From: Lates calcarifer
Lineage: Eukaryota; Chordata; Actinopteri; Centropomidae
Length of the DNA stretch: 64,000 nt
Direction: 5' to 3'
NCBI RefSeq assembly: GCF_001640805.2
Contig: NC_066852.1
Span: 6,184,194 to 6,248,193, forward strand
The notes under the pieces are model-generated. The model saw only the letters and a list, made by a program, of their open reading frames with translations, did no database searches and was not told the DNA's origin. Shown here piece after piece: positions 1-11,410 of this stretch. Every line of letters begins with the position of its first letter. Position 1 is the stretch's first letter. The position numbers and the translations under genes were made by a program.

Positions 1-440
1 TTAGTTTATGGCAGGCAAAAATATTTAGCAATAAACACAAAGTGGAACTGAGGCTGATGTGAAAGACTTTAATTTTGTATTTTGCATCTTTTTGCACCAA
101 ATTAAAATTTTGACCTGTTGATGGCGCTGGATGAAAATTTAAGAGATCAGTAAAGTTATATCAATGCATCCTGAGAAAAATTACACCAAATTCCATAGCA
201 ATCAAAAGAGCACTTCCATAGCAATCTATTCAGCAGTTGTCAGGACAGATCACTCAAAAACACTTTTGTCACCCTCACAGTGGAGCTAGATGAAAAGTAA
301 GAAGATGACTAAAGTCAGTAAGATTCATCCTCAGAGAACAATGAGTGAAGGTACAAAGGGCCATGATCCATGCAGTCCCACAGTTGTTGAGTTCTTTCAC
401 TCTGAAGCAAAGTGGTGGACTGACTGACAATAAACAACAC
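1..440 (+). repeat. Diverged interspersed repeat, family R1
   Basis: Shares ordered blocks with 36195-36630 and 37765-38040: AAACACAAAGT, the GATGGCGCT-GATGAAAA segment, 'TTCATCCTCAG' and the 'CCATAGCAATC' steps. The same string order is familiar from many teleost genomes. It may continue left of the window. Not coding. Confidence 0.6.
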
Positions 441-1696
441 ACTGACAATGAGTACACTGGTTTCAGAAACTTGGATAATCCCGATCCTGATTTTGAGACA
501 CCTGGATATGTTAGCTGGAGTACTCCAATAGATTATAATCTGCCATGTTCTCGTAATTGTCTTAATGTGTAATGGTAAATGATGATTACCACACTGAAAT
601 AACTGGGAAACCTGATTTCAACTATGTCAATTATAAATGATGTTGTTGCTTTTGTTTTATATTACAGTGATCAGGAGGAGTGGCTAAAACAGCACAATTT
701 GAAATGTATTGGGAGTTCAGACAGCCAGAAGCCAAACACAAAGGTTGAGGTAACTCAGTCAGTGAAATGAATGACTGAGATCTATACACATCTGCACATA
801 AATAACTGCACATATCATAAATCCGGATGTGGTTATGATCATGTACAGAAGGGTTCAAAGATCTGACCCACTTAACAACTTCTTCATGTATTACAACAAT
901 ATAGCAGAAAGCAAATGCAGCCTACTCACACCACCTACAGGGGAGAGAGAGCATTTTTCTCCTGTCCTCACACGGTATGACAATATTTTTCAACCTTTTC
1001 TGGCCTGTCACTCAATTTTTACTTCCTCTAAATGCCACCAGTAATTGTTATAGGTGTACTCCATTTTCAAATGCACAAGTGGAGCTCCAAAAGGGTAATG
1101 GGAATGGTGATCTTTCATCTCTGTTGAAAATACTTCACAGTAATATCAGATCAATATATCACTCTTGGAATCTTTTCAAACCTGACAGCATAACAAGTGG
1201 CCCCACAAGAGGCCTTGACTTCACTGGTGAGAACCTGCACTGAGACTATGTATTTCCATCAGCTTTCCTGTTTCTGTCTCTATCACCAAACCCTAAACTG
1301 TTAATTGCAGGGGTTGGTCTGAATCTCACTGTCTGTTGTCCTCCTGTATCCCTTCCCTCATATTAAGGAAAACAAACACAACCAGGGAGCTGTTACTTTA
1401 ACATCACAAGGCTGAACAAATCTTTCAAAGCATGTACATCAACTTAACTATGTCTTAGGTGAGACCCCACTGAAATGTCACTGCATAAAGATAATCTTAT
1501 GACATAAGTAACAATATGCACTAGATGTGTACTTCAGTTGATTGTGGTCTAAATGCAACAGAACTGCAAGCTGTTAACTGATGGGCACGAAAATGAAATA
1601 AAGCAAAATACATCAGAAATCACAGGGTCAAGTAGACTTGTAACAGTAGTTACAAAGCTGCAAAGATGTAACAAATAATCAGTGAATGAATGAAAA
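441..1696. other. Intergenic, nothing assigned
   Basis: Unique-looking AT-rich DNA with only short chance open frames. No splice-bounded exon or RNA gene recognised. Confidence 0.5.
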
Positions 1697-1750
1697 GGGG
1701 CGGCATGGTGGTGCAGTGGTTAGCACTGTCGCCTCACAGTAAGAGGCGAG
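1697..1750 (+). mobile_element. tRNA-derived SINE head fragment
   Basis: GGCGGCATGGTGGTGCAGTG and GTTAGCACTGTCGCCTCACA form the head of a very common teleost tRNA-derived repeat; GGTGCAGTGG fits an RNA polymerase III A box. The element is cut before any B box. Confidence 0.65.
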
Positions 1751-1817
1751 TGATGTCTTGCAGCTCTTGCAAAATGTTGTCTGATCAAATAACTTGTTAA
1801 AGTTAAACTAAGGTCAT

Positions 1818-1842
1818 TCATTGGTCTAGGGGTTAGGACACA
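1818..1842 (+). repeat. tRNA-Glu-like fragment
   Basis: TGGTCTAGGGGTTAGGACAC resembles the A-box half of tRNA-Glu, but no anticodon stem or B box follows. Probably a decayed SINE or tRNA pseudogene. Confidence 0.3.
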
Positions 1843-1923
1843 AAGTAAGGTAAGGCAACATTCCCCATTTGATACTGTCACTATCAAATACAGGCAAGTG
1901 CCAAAAAAAAAAAGAAAAACAAC

Positions 1924-1933
1924 CACACACACA

Positions 1934-1973
<40 letters not shown>
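1924..1973. repeat. (CA)n(CT)n microsatellite
   Basis: Compound dinucleotide tract: about 7 CA units then about 19 CT units. Confidence 0.95.
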
Positions 1974-1975
<2 letters not shown>

Positions 1976-2251
1976 TCTTATGTACATCACAAATATCTGA
2001 CTGACACACTTCATGGACATGTATTAGATCTTACATTACTTGCTCATATAATATCATGAGATAGTGACTAATAAAATAAAAGCTACTAGTCTTAGTAAAC
2101 TTACATGATGTTATGTTATGAAACACGCTGGGCATGCTGAAAATCTACAGGATATCCACACACTTTTATGTTGTATGATGGCCAACATCAACAAATTCAA
2201 CACTACTCTGGCCTTATTTCATTGTACTGAGATCACAGTGAAGGTCTGTAG

Positions 2252-2899
2252 TAGAGATAGACTGTAGATGGCTTTTTCTGGGCCGATACCGATACAGATT
2301 ATTAGTAGTCAAGGAGACCGATAACTGATATTTGGAGCTGATATTCATTTGCAGTAAAAGTGAAAATATTGGCATCAAAATTTTGAATAATACAAACTCC
2401 AACACTTAACTTTGTTTAGATGCCTTTAAGCTAATGTTTATTAAACAGCTTTTCAGATTTGCAACATGTTAAAGGTTTTTTTTTTTTATCTTAGACAATA
2501 GACATCTTTGTTTTAAAATTCTAACAAAAAGTGCAGGGAGCTCTCAGGGTCAGCAGCATCTCTTAGCTTGGAGCTTCTCCATCCAGCAAAACTTTTTCTC
2601 CTCTCTGACGTGTGTGAGAGCACTGTGTATGCACAGCTTTCACTGCTGATTGGCTGTTGCTGTGGCTCTGCATGTAACCAATCAGATGGTGCTGTGGGTG
2701 GGACAATCCTGGAGACAGAGTAGTGACTGTAGACAGAGAGGTGCGGCTGCATCAGAGCCAAAATAACCCAGTTTTAAATCGATCTCTTATCGGCCGTCGG
2801 ATTAAAAAAAGAAAAAAGAAAAAGGCAGCTGCTAATGTGTGTCAAAATACCGAATATCAGCGCAGATAATCGGCCCGGCTGATATTATATCTATCCCTA
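2252..2899. mobile_element. Non-autonomous hAT-type DNA transposon (648 bp)
   Basis: Flanked by an exact 8-bp duplication GTCTGTAG (2244-2251 and 2900-2907), the hallmark target-site length of hAT transposons. Ends are TAGAGATAGAC on the left and, read from the right, TAGGGATAGATATAATATC, sharing TAGrGATAGA. Subterminal GGCCGATACCGATA-type motifs appear at both ends (near 2281-2297 and 2855-2885). No transposase frame is present, so it would need a helper enzyme. The interior holds two inverted-CCAAT-like ATTGGCT/CCAATCAG motifs (about 2648-2684). Confidence 0.8.
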
Positions 2900-3196
2900 G
2901 TCTGTAGTCTTGTGTTGCTGGTTTTGGTCACCCTGCAATCATTCCACTATAGTGCCTCCACCAGGCAAGACTTTCAGCTTTAAAATGAGCACATTTCCTG
3001 AACTATACCTCAAACAGATGCAAAACATTTCTGTACATTTCCATGCTTCCTGGAGAGACAGACACATGGTGATTTTGGTGTCCCAGTGTACTATCATCCC
3101 AGTGTGCTATCATTAGGTTGAACTTTGGTTTCCCCTATAGTAATTATGTTATTTGCCATGTACTGTGTTGTCAAAGTCATAAAGTCATGCCTAATT

Positions 3197-3200
<4 letters not shown>

Positions 3201-3245
<45 letters not shown>

Positions 3246-3258
3246 TGTGTGTGTGTGT
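3201..3258. repeat. (TA)n(TG)n microsatellite
   Basis: About 20 TA units followed by about 8 TG units. Confidence 0.95.
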
Positions 3259-4144
3259 TTTGCAATACAGCACAAAATGGACTGTATTGGACAGTATGTC
3301 AGTCTGCTAGTGTGCTGTTTGTCCTGTTTTTATGTCTCCACCATGTCACTGTCTGCTGTTGTGCTGACTGTTCAGTGAACCACCAGCTTTTTTCTGCAAA
3401 ACAAACAAAGACAGCTATAGCTTGGCTTGTGCTTGTGGCATTTTACTGTTTCACACCTGAACTATAGTTTAGCAAAAAAGAAAAGAATTTGTGCCGTTTC
3501 TGTTCTATTTAAATGACCTTATCATTTTTTGTTGAAAATCCTGAATCAACTGGATTCATAAAACTAATCAAAGGCAGCCAAGGCTAATACTGTGACACTT
3601 CAACCATAGTACTTGTGTGCGATCTTTTGCCACTAGAGGGCAACATTTCTGCAAATGTTGTCTTTCCCTGCATCTCAGTAATAGGACAACTATAAAGGAG
3701 GCCTGTCAATAAGCGGCACTGATGTATAAGACTATTGCCTCTAAGGTGGAGGTGGAGCTTTCCTCAGTTACCTACCACACATAACTCTGTATATTCTATA
3801 ATATAAAGATAGTAAAAAGACAATTATCCAGAAACCAAGAGAGACAAATTCTGTCTTGTTATAGGCAGAAGAGTGTAGTCACTCATTTGAGCAATAATAT
3901 TTGACAGATTACTTAGCTGTCTTTTCTACTTTGTCAGATAATTAATCAATTGGAGGGATTTTGTTTAATCCATAGTTTGATACAACATTGTATTTAAAAC
4001 AAACAAATTGTGTTAAAATTAATTTGTAACATGCAACAATTCTAATGCATTATTGCTTAGATAAAGTATTCAATATGATTTAATGAAAAGACCTACATTG
4101 TGGTGCAAATGAATTTAATGATAGGTTCCCATTTTTTCAACCCT

Positions 4145-4395
4145 GTCTTAAAACAACTGTGCAAACATCCAAAACCAACAGAGGTGCTAATATGAACACT
4201 GAAACAGGTTTTTCTTGGTCTAATCATTCCAGTCATTCCCCCTGTTCATACTGGCCAGTAAAGGATCCCTTCTTAACACTCATACAATAAGTTATTGGGG
4301 ACAAAATACACAGTCTCATTTCAAAGTGTCATTTTAGCTTCAGAAGCACCTCTGAAGGCATTTTACACAAAACTGGGGCTGTGAATTTTGCCACA
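4145..4395. repeat. Diverged interspersed repeat remnant
   Basis: CAACAGAGGTGCTAATATGA, ACACTGAAACAGG, CTGTTCATACTGGCCAGTA and GGATCCCTTCTTAACACT occur in the order I recall from a widespread teleost repeat. Only one copy is in the window, so this rests on memory. Confidence 0.4.
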
Positions 4396-7140
4396 TATCA
4401 ATGTCCATGAAGGTGCAAAACATCATTTAATGTCCATTTTGACTGAATGATTACAGCAAGCAAAACATGTTTCAATGATCATATAGGCCCCTGACTGTGG
4501 TAAACTATTGGTGGAAGAATTTCTCTAAATAAGCTGATCTTTAGGATTACAGATAATATTTAAAATACCCCTGTGGTCTTAATTTGTTGGAATGAGGTCA
4601 AAGTCAAATCTGTCTTTTCTAACTATAAACTTGTAGCACTTTGAGCATCATTTTCCATTGAGAGAGGTTAATGGCCAGCCCAGAGGCAAGGCAAGGTTAC
4701 GACCTCCACCGGACTGACCTGAAAGGCACAGCTGCAATTATCAACCATGTAATGCCAAAACTCCTAAATTTGATTATAACTTTCATTTGTTCTAAAACAA
4801 ATATACTCACTGTCAAAAAGATTTTTGTTTAGATTTGTATGTAAATTAACAGACTTCTAACAACTGTCAATCAGTCTCTATCTCTAGGAGGATACATGTC
4901 ACGCACATCAATTTAAAAGAGAGCTGTAAACTTATTAGACTCATTTAATCATAGTATTGGTGTGATGCTATGTTGCCACTTCTGTGGTCAGGGGGCATCA
5001 CTTTAAGTGCTGTGGGTTGTGTGGGAACTAGCCTACAGACAGTTAACCTTGACCACATGTTCCAACACTCCAAATGGACCCTTTAATGATAACCCAGAGT
5101 AATGACTGACTTCTCTCTGGAAGGAATGCACTATGAACATAGAGCACTGCCTTTCTGGATTTTTTTTCTTAACTATGCACATTTTGCTGTGTGCAGAAAA
5201 TTGCATACATCAATCTCAGCATTTGCATGGCACAGAATAAAATATGATCAAAGTGAAGAGCTTCATGTGTGTCCACTGCTCCATGCAATGAACACATGTC
5301 TTTCTCATGCCTTTCAATGCCTCAAGTTTCAGCACTGATGATCCTACAGTGAATGCTATCCTGTTAAAAGAGTGATTCATATCATGATTCAAGTATTTAG
5401 GGCAGGGGAGGAAGTGTACTGACATTCCTAAGTCAAGGAAACTGTTAGACATGTCATGACATCAGTACTGACAGATTTGCATGGTTTTGTTACAAGGTAT
5501 AAATCACTAAGAGCAGAGGTTATAGTAATGATCTGCTTATGGCTAAATTAGAGAGTACAGGATTTTTAGTGACCCAAACATTAAGAGTGCTGTTTTTCTC
5601 TACATGGCAACCAGCATGCCTTTATGATCTGACCGAAACAAAAATGTCTCATTCATCAATTGGTTACTATTACTGTAAAGGCAGGCTTAACATTAAGTAA
5701 ACCTGTAGACTTAAAAGTAAATCCCATATTTACATGCCAATAAATAGGAACTGATTAGTAACTAAATCAATCTGAATTTAAAAAACAGAATTAAAGATGT
5801 TCAAGTGTTTTTTTCCCAGGCAGAATGTATCCTGGTATGATTAACTGCTTGATGAAAGATGATGACAACATTCATAGATTTTAATCAGGATATCTTTTTC
5901 TTTATAAGCAACCATCTAATTTACTATTTGTTTTCCCACACAAGTCAACAACACTTTTCATTTCTCAGAGTGGTAAACCACTGGAAACATCTCTAATGCT
6001 GCAGAATAAACTTCAACACACCTCTATGATTAATAGCCAACACTGTGACAGATATTCTGTGAATAACACTTTCAACATCGAGCTGTGCGTGCTCAAATAC
6101 CCAGGGCATTGTTTCAACCCGACAACTGAGATTTTATAGCTGCCGTGCACTCTGAAAGGGATTACAGCAGCCAACTACACGTAATTGCCAGTAATTTCAG
6201 ACAGAATGATTCACAATTGTTGTGTCAGTACGTTTGCTGCTATCATGTTTTGTTTTTAACATGCTGAACAACATCTCTGATGCAGACACTCTCTCACCAT
6301 GTCACCAAAACTTAAGAAGTGTGTTTCATTCAAGTATGTTTCTGCAGTACATGCTGACAGATGATTACAGCTCATACTAAGCCTGACTATAACTCACATT
6401 GATGTGACAGCTAGATTTTTTTTTTTTAAATGTTCAAATGGTTCTTCACGACTCCATGTCTCACTTTGTTTGTTCGCCACAAAGGAGAGTGTGACTCAGG
6501 GAGGCCTGATAATCTCCTTCACCGGTGGTTCTCTGATACAATTGGCCGTGACAGGCTCCATTTGGTTCTGACAGCAAAGATTGAAAATGACAGATTGACA
6601 GAAATCTGCTGAGCAGTTCACTGTCCTAGGATGAGAAAAGCAAGGGCCCGCTGGTGGAGTCCCTGTATTTCTAAAGGCCTAAAAGAGCATATTTGCACAG
6701 AGAATACATGCTAATGCCAGCTGATCATCTGTCTGTTAGTAATCTAAAGTTACAGTAAAAAAGTTGTCTATTGTTACTTTAAGTAAAAAATATATTTCCT
6801 CCAACATTGCTTTTGATGAGTTATCAGTGCACCAAGAAACAAAAGTTAATAATTCTAATTTATCAAGTAAAATTTGAGTAGCATATTATTCAGAACCAGA
6901 TTCAAGAACCAGAAGTGATAGGGTGCTGCTGTGATATACTGTGAAAACAGAATTTTCATTCAATAATAAAGATTGTGATAAGTTTTTCTATAAATTCCTC
7001 TCTTGACTGAAGCAATGCAGTATTTTTGTAATAAAAGAGATTAGAGTATGACAAATAACATAACTGCCATGAAATGACCACAGATTGGCAGTGTACAGCT
7101 GATAACACTGATTTTTACAGACATTAACTATTCCTAAGGG

Positions 7141-7720
7141 ATTGTGGTGTGACAAATAGTGGAGGGGCAGAGATAACCGCAGCCCTTTCTTTTTTTTTTG
7201 ACTGGAGGCTTTTTATTGAGGTGAGAAAATTCCATGGCAGACACCAAAAACATGCATTAACATACCACTGCAAAGCCAAGGTTAGCGAACCCGGACCTTA
7301 CTCACTTATTACCCCTAACTACCCCTTTGGAAATATACATCTATAATGTTTGGCACACAGACCTCTAATAACAAACGGCTAACAACCAGTCATTATGGGG
7401 GCTTGAGCAGGAGATTTACAAATCTAAGGTTCAGCGGCATTGGACAGGTTCCCCTTGCTTGAAAATGGTTATTCCATCAAGGGCATGGTGAGCTGCGTGA
7501 TAAAATCTTGTGATTTATTCCCGGCGGCTGATAATTACTGGTGTCTTGTCACCTGTCAAAAATGAATGGACGGGGAGAGTCCGAGGCTGTAGTCTTCATG
7601 CTCTTTACACCACAGCAGTAAATCTGACATGTTTGTGAAGCCATAAATCACAGCTTGTGATAAAGCCTACGCACTCCTTGGAGCTAAGCAGTGTGGGCAG
7701 AACATTTCAAACTGTTTTAA
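7141..7720. other. Repeat-poor block, conserved non-coding element candidate
   Basis: About 580 bases with higher sequence complexity and more CpG than the flanks, no recognisable repeat, and several homeodomain-type AT-rich motifs among GC-containing words (GTGATTTATTCCC, GATAATTACTGG, CCATAAATCACAGC). Lies about 2.2 kb upstream of bhlha9. Regulatory function is inferred. Confidence 0.35.
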
Positions 7721-9540
7721 CTAAAAAAGTATGCAGGAGATCAGCAGGATTATTTAAAAGGTGTGGTAAATAATGTGGTTTAAGTGGTGAACCATCAATT
7801 GAATGCAAAAAAAGAAAGACAAAAATGAGTGAAATGAAAACATCACCACTGTGGAGCTTGTGAACATCAACTGCCATTGAAAACTAGCTTTTTAATTAAC
7901 AAAAGCTCATAACAAATCTTGAATTTAATGGTGCTGGTAAGTTTTAAATTCAGAAAATAGGAACATTGTGTGGTAAGCAAGTTTGACTTATGAATGGCTT
8001 TGGGGTCTGGGCCTTCAAGGTTCACAAAAAGAATTTTTGTTTTCTATTTACCCAATTAAAATTGCACAGGGTTATTTAAAGTGTAATAGAGTAATCTCAG
8101 AAATAATTAAACCATGTTGATTTTGCACAAGATTTGTATGAATATATACCTTTAGTAATATCTAAACATTTGCACTAATTTTCAATGACTATATATGTGG
8201 GAATTTACAGAAAAAACTTTATAATTACTGAGAAATCCAAGTCTATGCTGATCTCTTCGACACAACAGTAAAAAAACTAGACTGAATGTTCCCACCTCAA
8301 ATCAATAGCTGTGCTTTTAGAACTGAAACTCTGGGCTGTAATTGTTTTAAAGGTTGGCATCTCAGAGCCACAACACATATAATAAAAAGAAGAGGGCAGG
8401 AAGGAAGCAATGCTTTTCAACGACCCCCCAGTTCAGTGTCTGAGGCCCTACCCTTTAGTTATCTGACCCGTTGCACTTGGCTAGAAGCCTAGCTAAAGGT
8501 AAGTGCAATCACCTTTCACTGTCCACTACAATATCATGCACATAGATCTTTCATGTGAATGTATGTCTTTTGCCTGCTCCAGTGTTAAATTCCAGACCAT
8601 TTTGTCTCAAGAAGTCTAAGAAGTATAAATAAAGCATGAGTTTCTGCATATTTATGCTCTCTATATAGTATGCATTTGTTAAAAAAATACATGCAACTCA
8701 TCATCTCACAGGGTAATTAATAAAAACTATTTTTATTTTGAATGCATTTAAGTATTGAAAAACATCACAATTTTATAAAAATGGAACCACATCTTGACTA
8801 GCAAAAGACTATGAAAGATCGATAGCCTAGGCCAGCAGCAATTGTAGGTTCTAATTGTAAAATATTTGCCCTTGTTTTTTCCCTCTCTTTGAAGTCTAAG
8901 GCTCATTCTGCTCTTGTCCTCAGGTGCTGCCCAGGCCTGATTTATGGGAATGGGTTCCAGGGAAGCTACTCTAAATTACATGGCCCTTAAACCTGAGCAC
9001 AGAGAGACAGAGAGAGAGAAAGAGACTCAAGAGACAGCTAATTGCAAGGACAAATCTAACCTAAGGTAGATAAGACGGTTCTTCTCCTCTCAGACCTGAG
9101 AAAAGGGGAAATGTCTCTAACAGATTACGCCACTTGGATAAATGTGCAATTTGTCACAAATGTCCCTGAGACTAACATTCATGCTTTTCTTTCTAATGAT
9201 GGTAAACAGAAACAATGTTTATTCAGTCTGAGTGACATGATGTTCTTTGTAAAGGAAGGAATTACAATGACTACAAATGGAATAAGTGACTAGCGGTAAC
9301 TTAATCTCGCTTTTTAAAACTCTGCAGATTACAGTTACTCTCCAGTAAGTAGCAAAACACCTAACTGGAGTTATAATAATATATAAGTTATATAATATGA
9401 GCATTAAGGAGTGAAAAACAGTTGAATCAAATCCATTTAAAGGTGTTAAAGGAAGTGTAAAGTTAGCTGCTTTTTCCAAACAATTAGTATGTTTTGCTTG
9501 TGTTTTTACATTGAAATGAAGTGTTGAAACTCTTCTGTAA
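7721..9540. other. Intergenic upstream of bhlha9
   Basis: No coding potential recognised. A purine-rich AGAGACAGAGAGAGAGAAAG tract lies near 9001-9025. The segment about 8880-9000 is somewhat GC-richer. Confidence 0.45.
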
Positions 9541-9938
9541 GATCATGTCAGGGGATGTGAGGGAGAGTCAGAGTAGGAGGAGGAGGTGACAGTGCCATTT
9601 GCCTGGAGGGCACCCATAAACCTGCAGAGGGAGAGAGAGTGCACCATTCCTTACAGGTGACTGTACCATGTGACTTCAAGAGCTTTTAAAAGCAGGCCAA
9701 CCTGTCTTGTTGAGGCACAAGTAATCACAAGGCACTAGAGGAGTCAGAGGAGGAGAATACCTGGGCTGTCGGCACAGCAGCAAATACCGACAGCCCCACG
9801 AAAACAAATACTCGGGGAGTGTTTGCAGTCTGCAGGCGCAGCAGACCAACTTTAGACAACACAGATTCTTTGCTACAACTACATTACAAGTACCAAGATT
9901 TTACTGAGACTCGTCAAGTCTCCACAGTAATTGACAGA
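9541..9938 (+). promoter_or_regulatory. bhlha9: bhlha9 proximal promoter and 5' UTR candidate
   Basis: A relatively GC-rich stretch precedes the CDS. TTTTAAAA at about 9685-9692 is a plausible weak TATA-like box and would place transcription start near 9715-9725, giving a 5' UTR of about 215 bases. GGAGGAGGAGGTGACAG and GGGCACCCATAAA motifs lie upstream. The start site is inferred from motif spacing only. Confidence 0.45.
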
Positions 9939-10811
9939 ATGAGCTGCAGCAGTGTTACAGGTTCAGAATTCTCTGAGGAGGAGCTGGAGCTTGGTGTGCT
10001 GGGACAAGGTGAGGACATCAGAAGTCCTAAAACATCTTTCCAAGACAGTGAGAGCTCAACCAGCAGCCCAAGTGACCCAGAGGAGGGCCAAACCAAGAAG
10101 CGCAACCGACCAGTCCGCTCAAAAGCTCGACGAATGGCTGCCAATGTCCGTGAGCGAAAACGCATCATGGACTACAACCAGGCTTTCAATGCCCTGCGTG
10201 TTGCACTGAACCACGACCTCAGTGGCAAACGGCTCTCCAAGATTGCCACGCTGCAGAGGGCCATAAACCGCATCTCTGCTCTCTCAGTATTCCTGAGCTC
10301 CAACCCTCCTAGCAAGCCCTGCACCCACCGAGAGTGCAACAGGGCATCTGCTGGGTCAGCTGCGATGGGAGCATCTCGACTTGAGCAGACCAGGGTAACA
10401 GCTCCTCGTCTGGAGCATCAGAGTTACATCCCCTGGCACACGTCCATCTCTCACCAGATGCAGCCACAACAAGGGCCTCATGTGCACAGGCTTCCCACGG
10501 AGCCGCACGTCTACATGGATAACACTGTGTCATCATGTCCCCCATCACCACACTATCCTTGTTATCCCACTGAGGGACAACTTTATGCCTCACATGGACA
10601 CTGCAGCAGCCCCCACAACCATCCACCCAGTCCTCTACGATACCCTCAGGCGGGTGAGGGATTGGGGTACCAGCCAGCGATGTGGGCCTCCTGTACGCAG
10701 GGATACATGGACACTTTTGTGGAGCCTCCTCCAGCTCTGGGGCTTCCATGGCAGGTGAGCTACAAGCAGGAGCCGGAGCGCAGCTTCTCTGTGTGCTCTG
10801 ACATACTGTAA
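9939..10811 (+). CDS. bhlha9: Class A basic helix-loop-helix protein 9 (single exon)
   Basis: Nuclear transcription factor; class A bHLH proteins bind E-boxes as dimers. The 290-aa protein has an acidic, Ser-rich N-terminus (1-52), a basic stretch [19 protein letters not shown] (57-75) with the E-box-contact pattern N69-x-R71-E72-R73, helix 1 (about 76-90), a loop with [10 protein letters not shown], and helix 2 (about 99-117). A Pro/His/Ser-rich C-terminal tail of about 170 aa follows. The bHLH block matches mammalian BHLHA9 almost residue for residue, while the tails do not. ATG 9939 is chosen because it is the first in-frame ATG (the open frame reaches 9819 without one) and has A at -3. 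There is no intron, as in human BHLHA9. The protein is longer than human (about 235 aa), mostly in the C-terminal tail. Known from family: needed for limb/fin distal outgrowth; human duplications are linked to split-hand/foot with long-bone deficiency. Confidence 0.96.
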   Translation: MSCSSVTGSEFSEEELELGVLGQGEDIRSPKTSFQDSESSTSSPSDPEEGQTKKRNRPVRSKARRMAANVRERKRIMDYNQAFNALRVALNHDLSGKRLSKIATLQRAINRISALSVFLSSNPPSKPCTHRECNRASAGSAAMGASRLEQTRVTAPRLEHQSYIPWHTSISHQMQPQQGPHVHRLPTEPHVYMDNTVSSCPPSPHYPCYPTEGQLYASHGHCSSPHNHPPSPLRYPQAGEGLGYQPAMWASCTQGYMDTFVEPPPALGLPWQVSYKQEPERSFSVCSDIL

Positions 10812-11410
10812 CAGGTACATCCACCACTGTGAGCCCTGAAGACTGCTGATAATACCAGCGGACTGTGAAATAATCTCAGGGAGAAAACTGACATGAGGTT
10901 TTTGTTTGCTTCTGCTGTTGCAATCAACTCAGTATTACAACAACACTCTCTTATTGTAGAGCAGAGTCATCTAAATGTAACAGATATAAATAAAAGTGCA
11001 ATGGCAATCAAGACTGCAGAATGTTGTAAATATTGGGAAATGTATTTTGATCGTGCATTTCAAAATGTTAAATTTAAAGAATGTTCTACTGTCTGCTGTA
11101 GATAATTAACCCATACAACTGTGTTTGTCTAGTTGTTTCATTGTCATCTGTCATCTGTTTAAAAAACAATAAGTAGACTAAAACACAGATGGGACAGCCT
11201 GCATTTGCTATACTGTTATGTAACTTGTTCTCACACTTTGTTTTCTTTCAAGTCATGGAAAGTGTGTCTTAAGGAAATGTGATTAAGATTTGAACCTGAA
11301 GTTCAACATTGTTAATGTATTTATTCTCTGTACTGCATAAAAATGAATGGCTGTTTGTAAAATTGTAAAAAGTTTGTACATCATTTTCTAAAACCTAAAA
11401 ATTAAATGTT
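10812..11410 (+). other. bhlha9: bhlha9 3' UTR candidate
   Basis: AT-rich non-coding DNA follows the stop. Possible poly(A) signals are AATAAA at 10989-10994 and ATTAAA at 11401-11406. The second sits after a long AT-rich tract with many short ATTTA-like runs and is the better candidate for the distal end. No other gene features are visible. Confidence 0.45.

Larger units (their letters stand above)
2908..7140. other. Intergenic, mostly unassigned
   Basis: Apart from the TA/TG microsatellite and the repeat remnant near 4.15-4.4 kb, this is AT-rich single-copy-looking sequence. CCACTAGAGGGCA at about 3630-3642 resembles a CTCF core. The block at about 6060-6260 has few low-complexity runs. 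No gene seen. Confidence 0.5.

Noticed and set aside
1818..1842. Functional tRNA gene
   Set aside because: Only an A-box-like half; no anticodon arm, B box or acceptor closure.
9819..9938. Upstream in-frame extension of bhlha9
   Set aside because: Contains no ATG; starts only at a GTG, and is better read as 5' UTR.
10309..10827. 172-codon minus-strand frame over bhlha9
   Set aside because: Shadow of the GC-richer bhlha9 coding sequence on the opposite strand.
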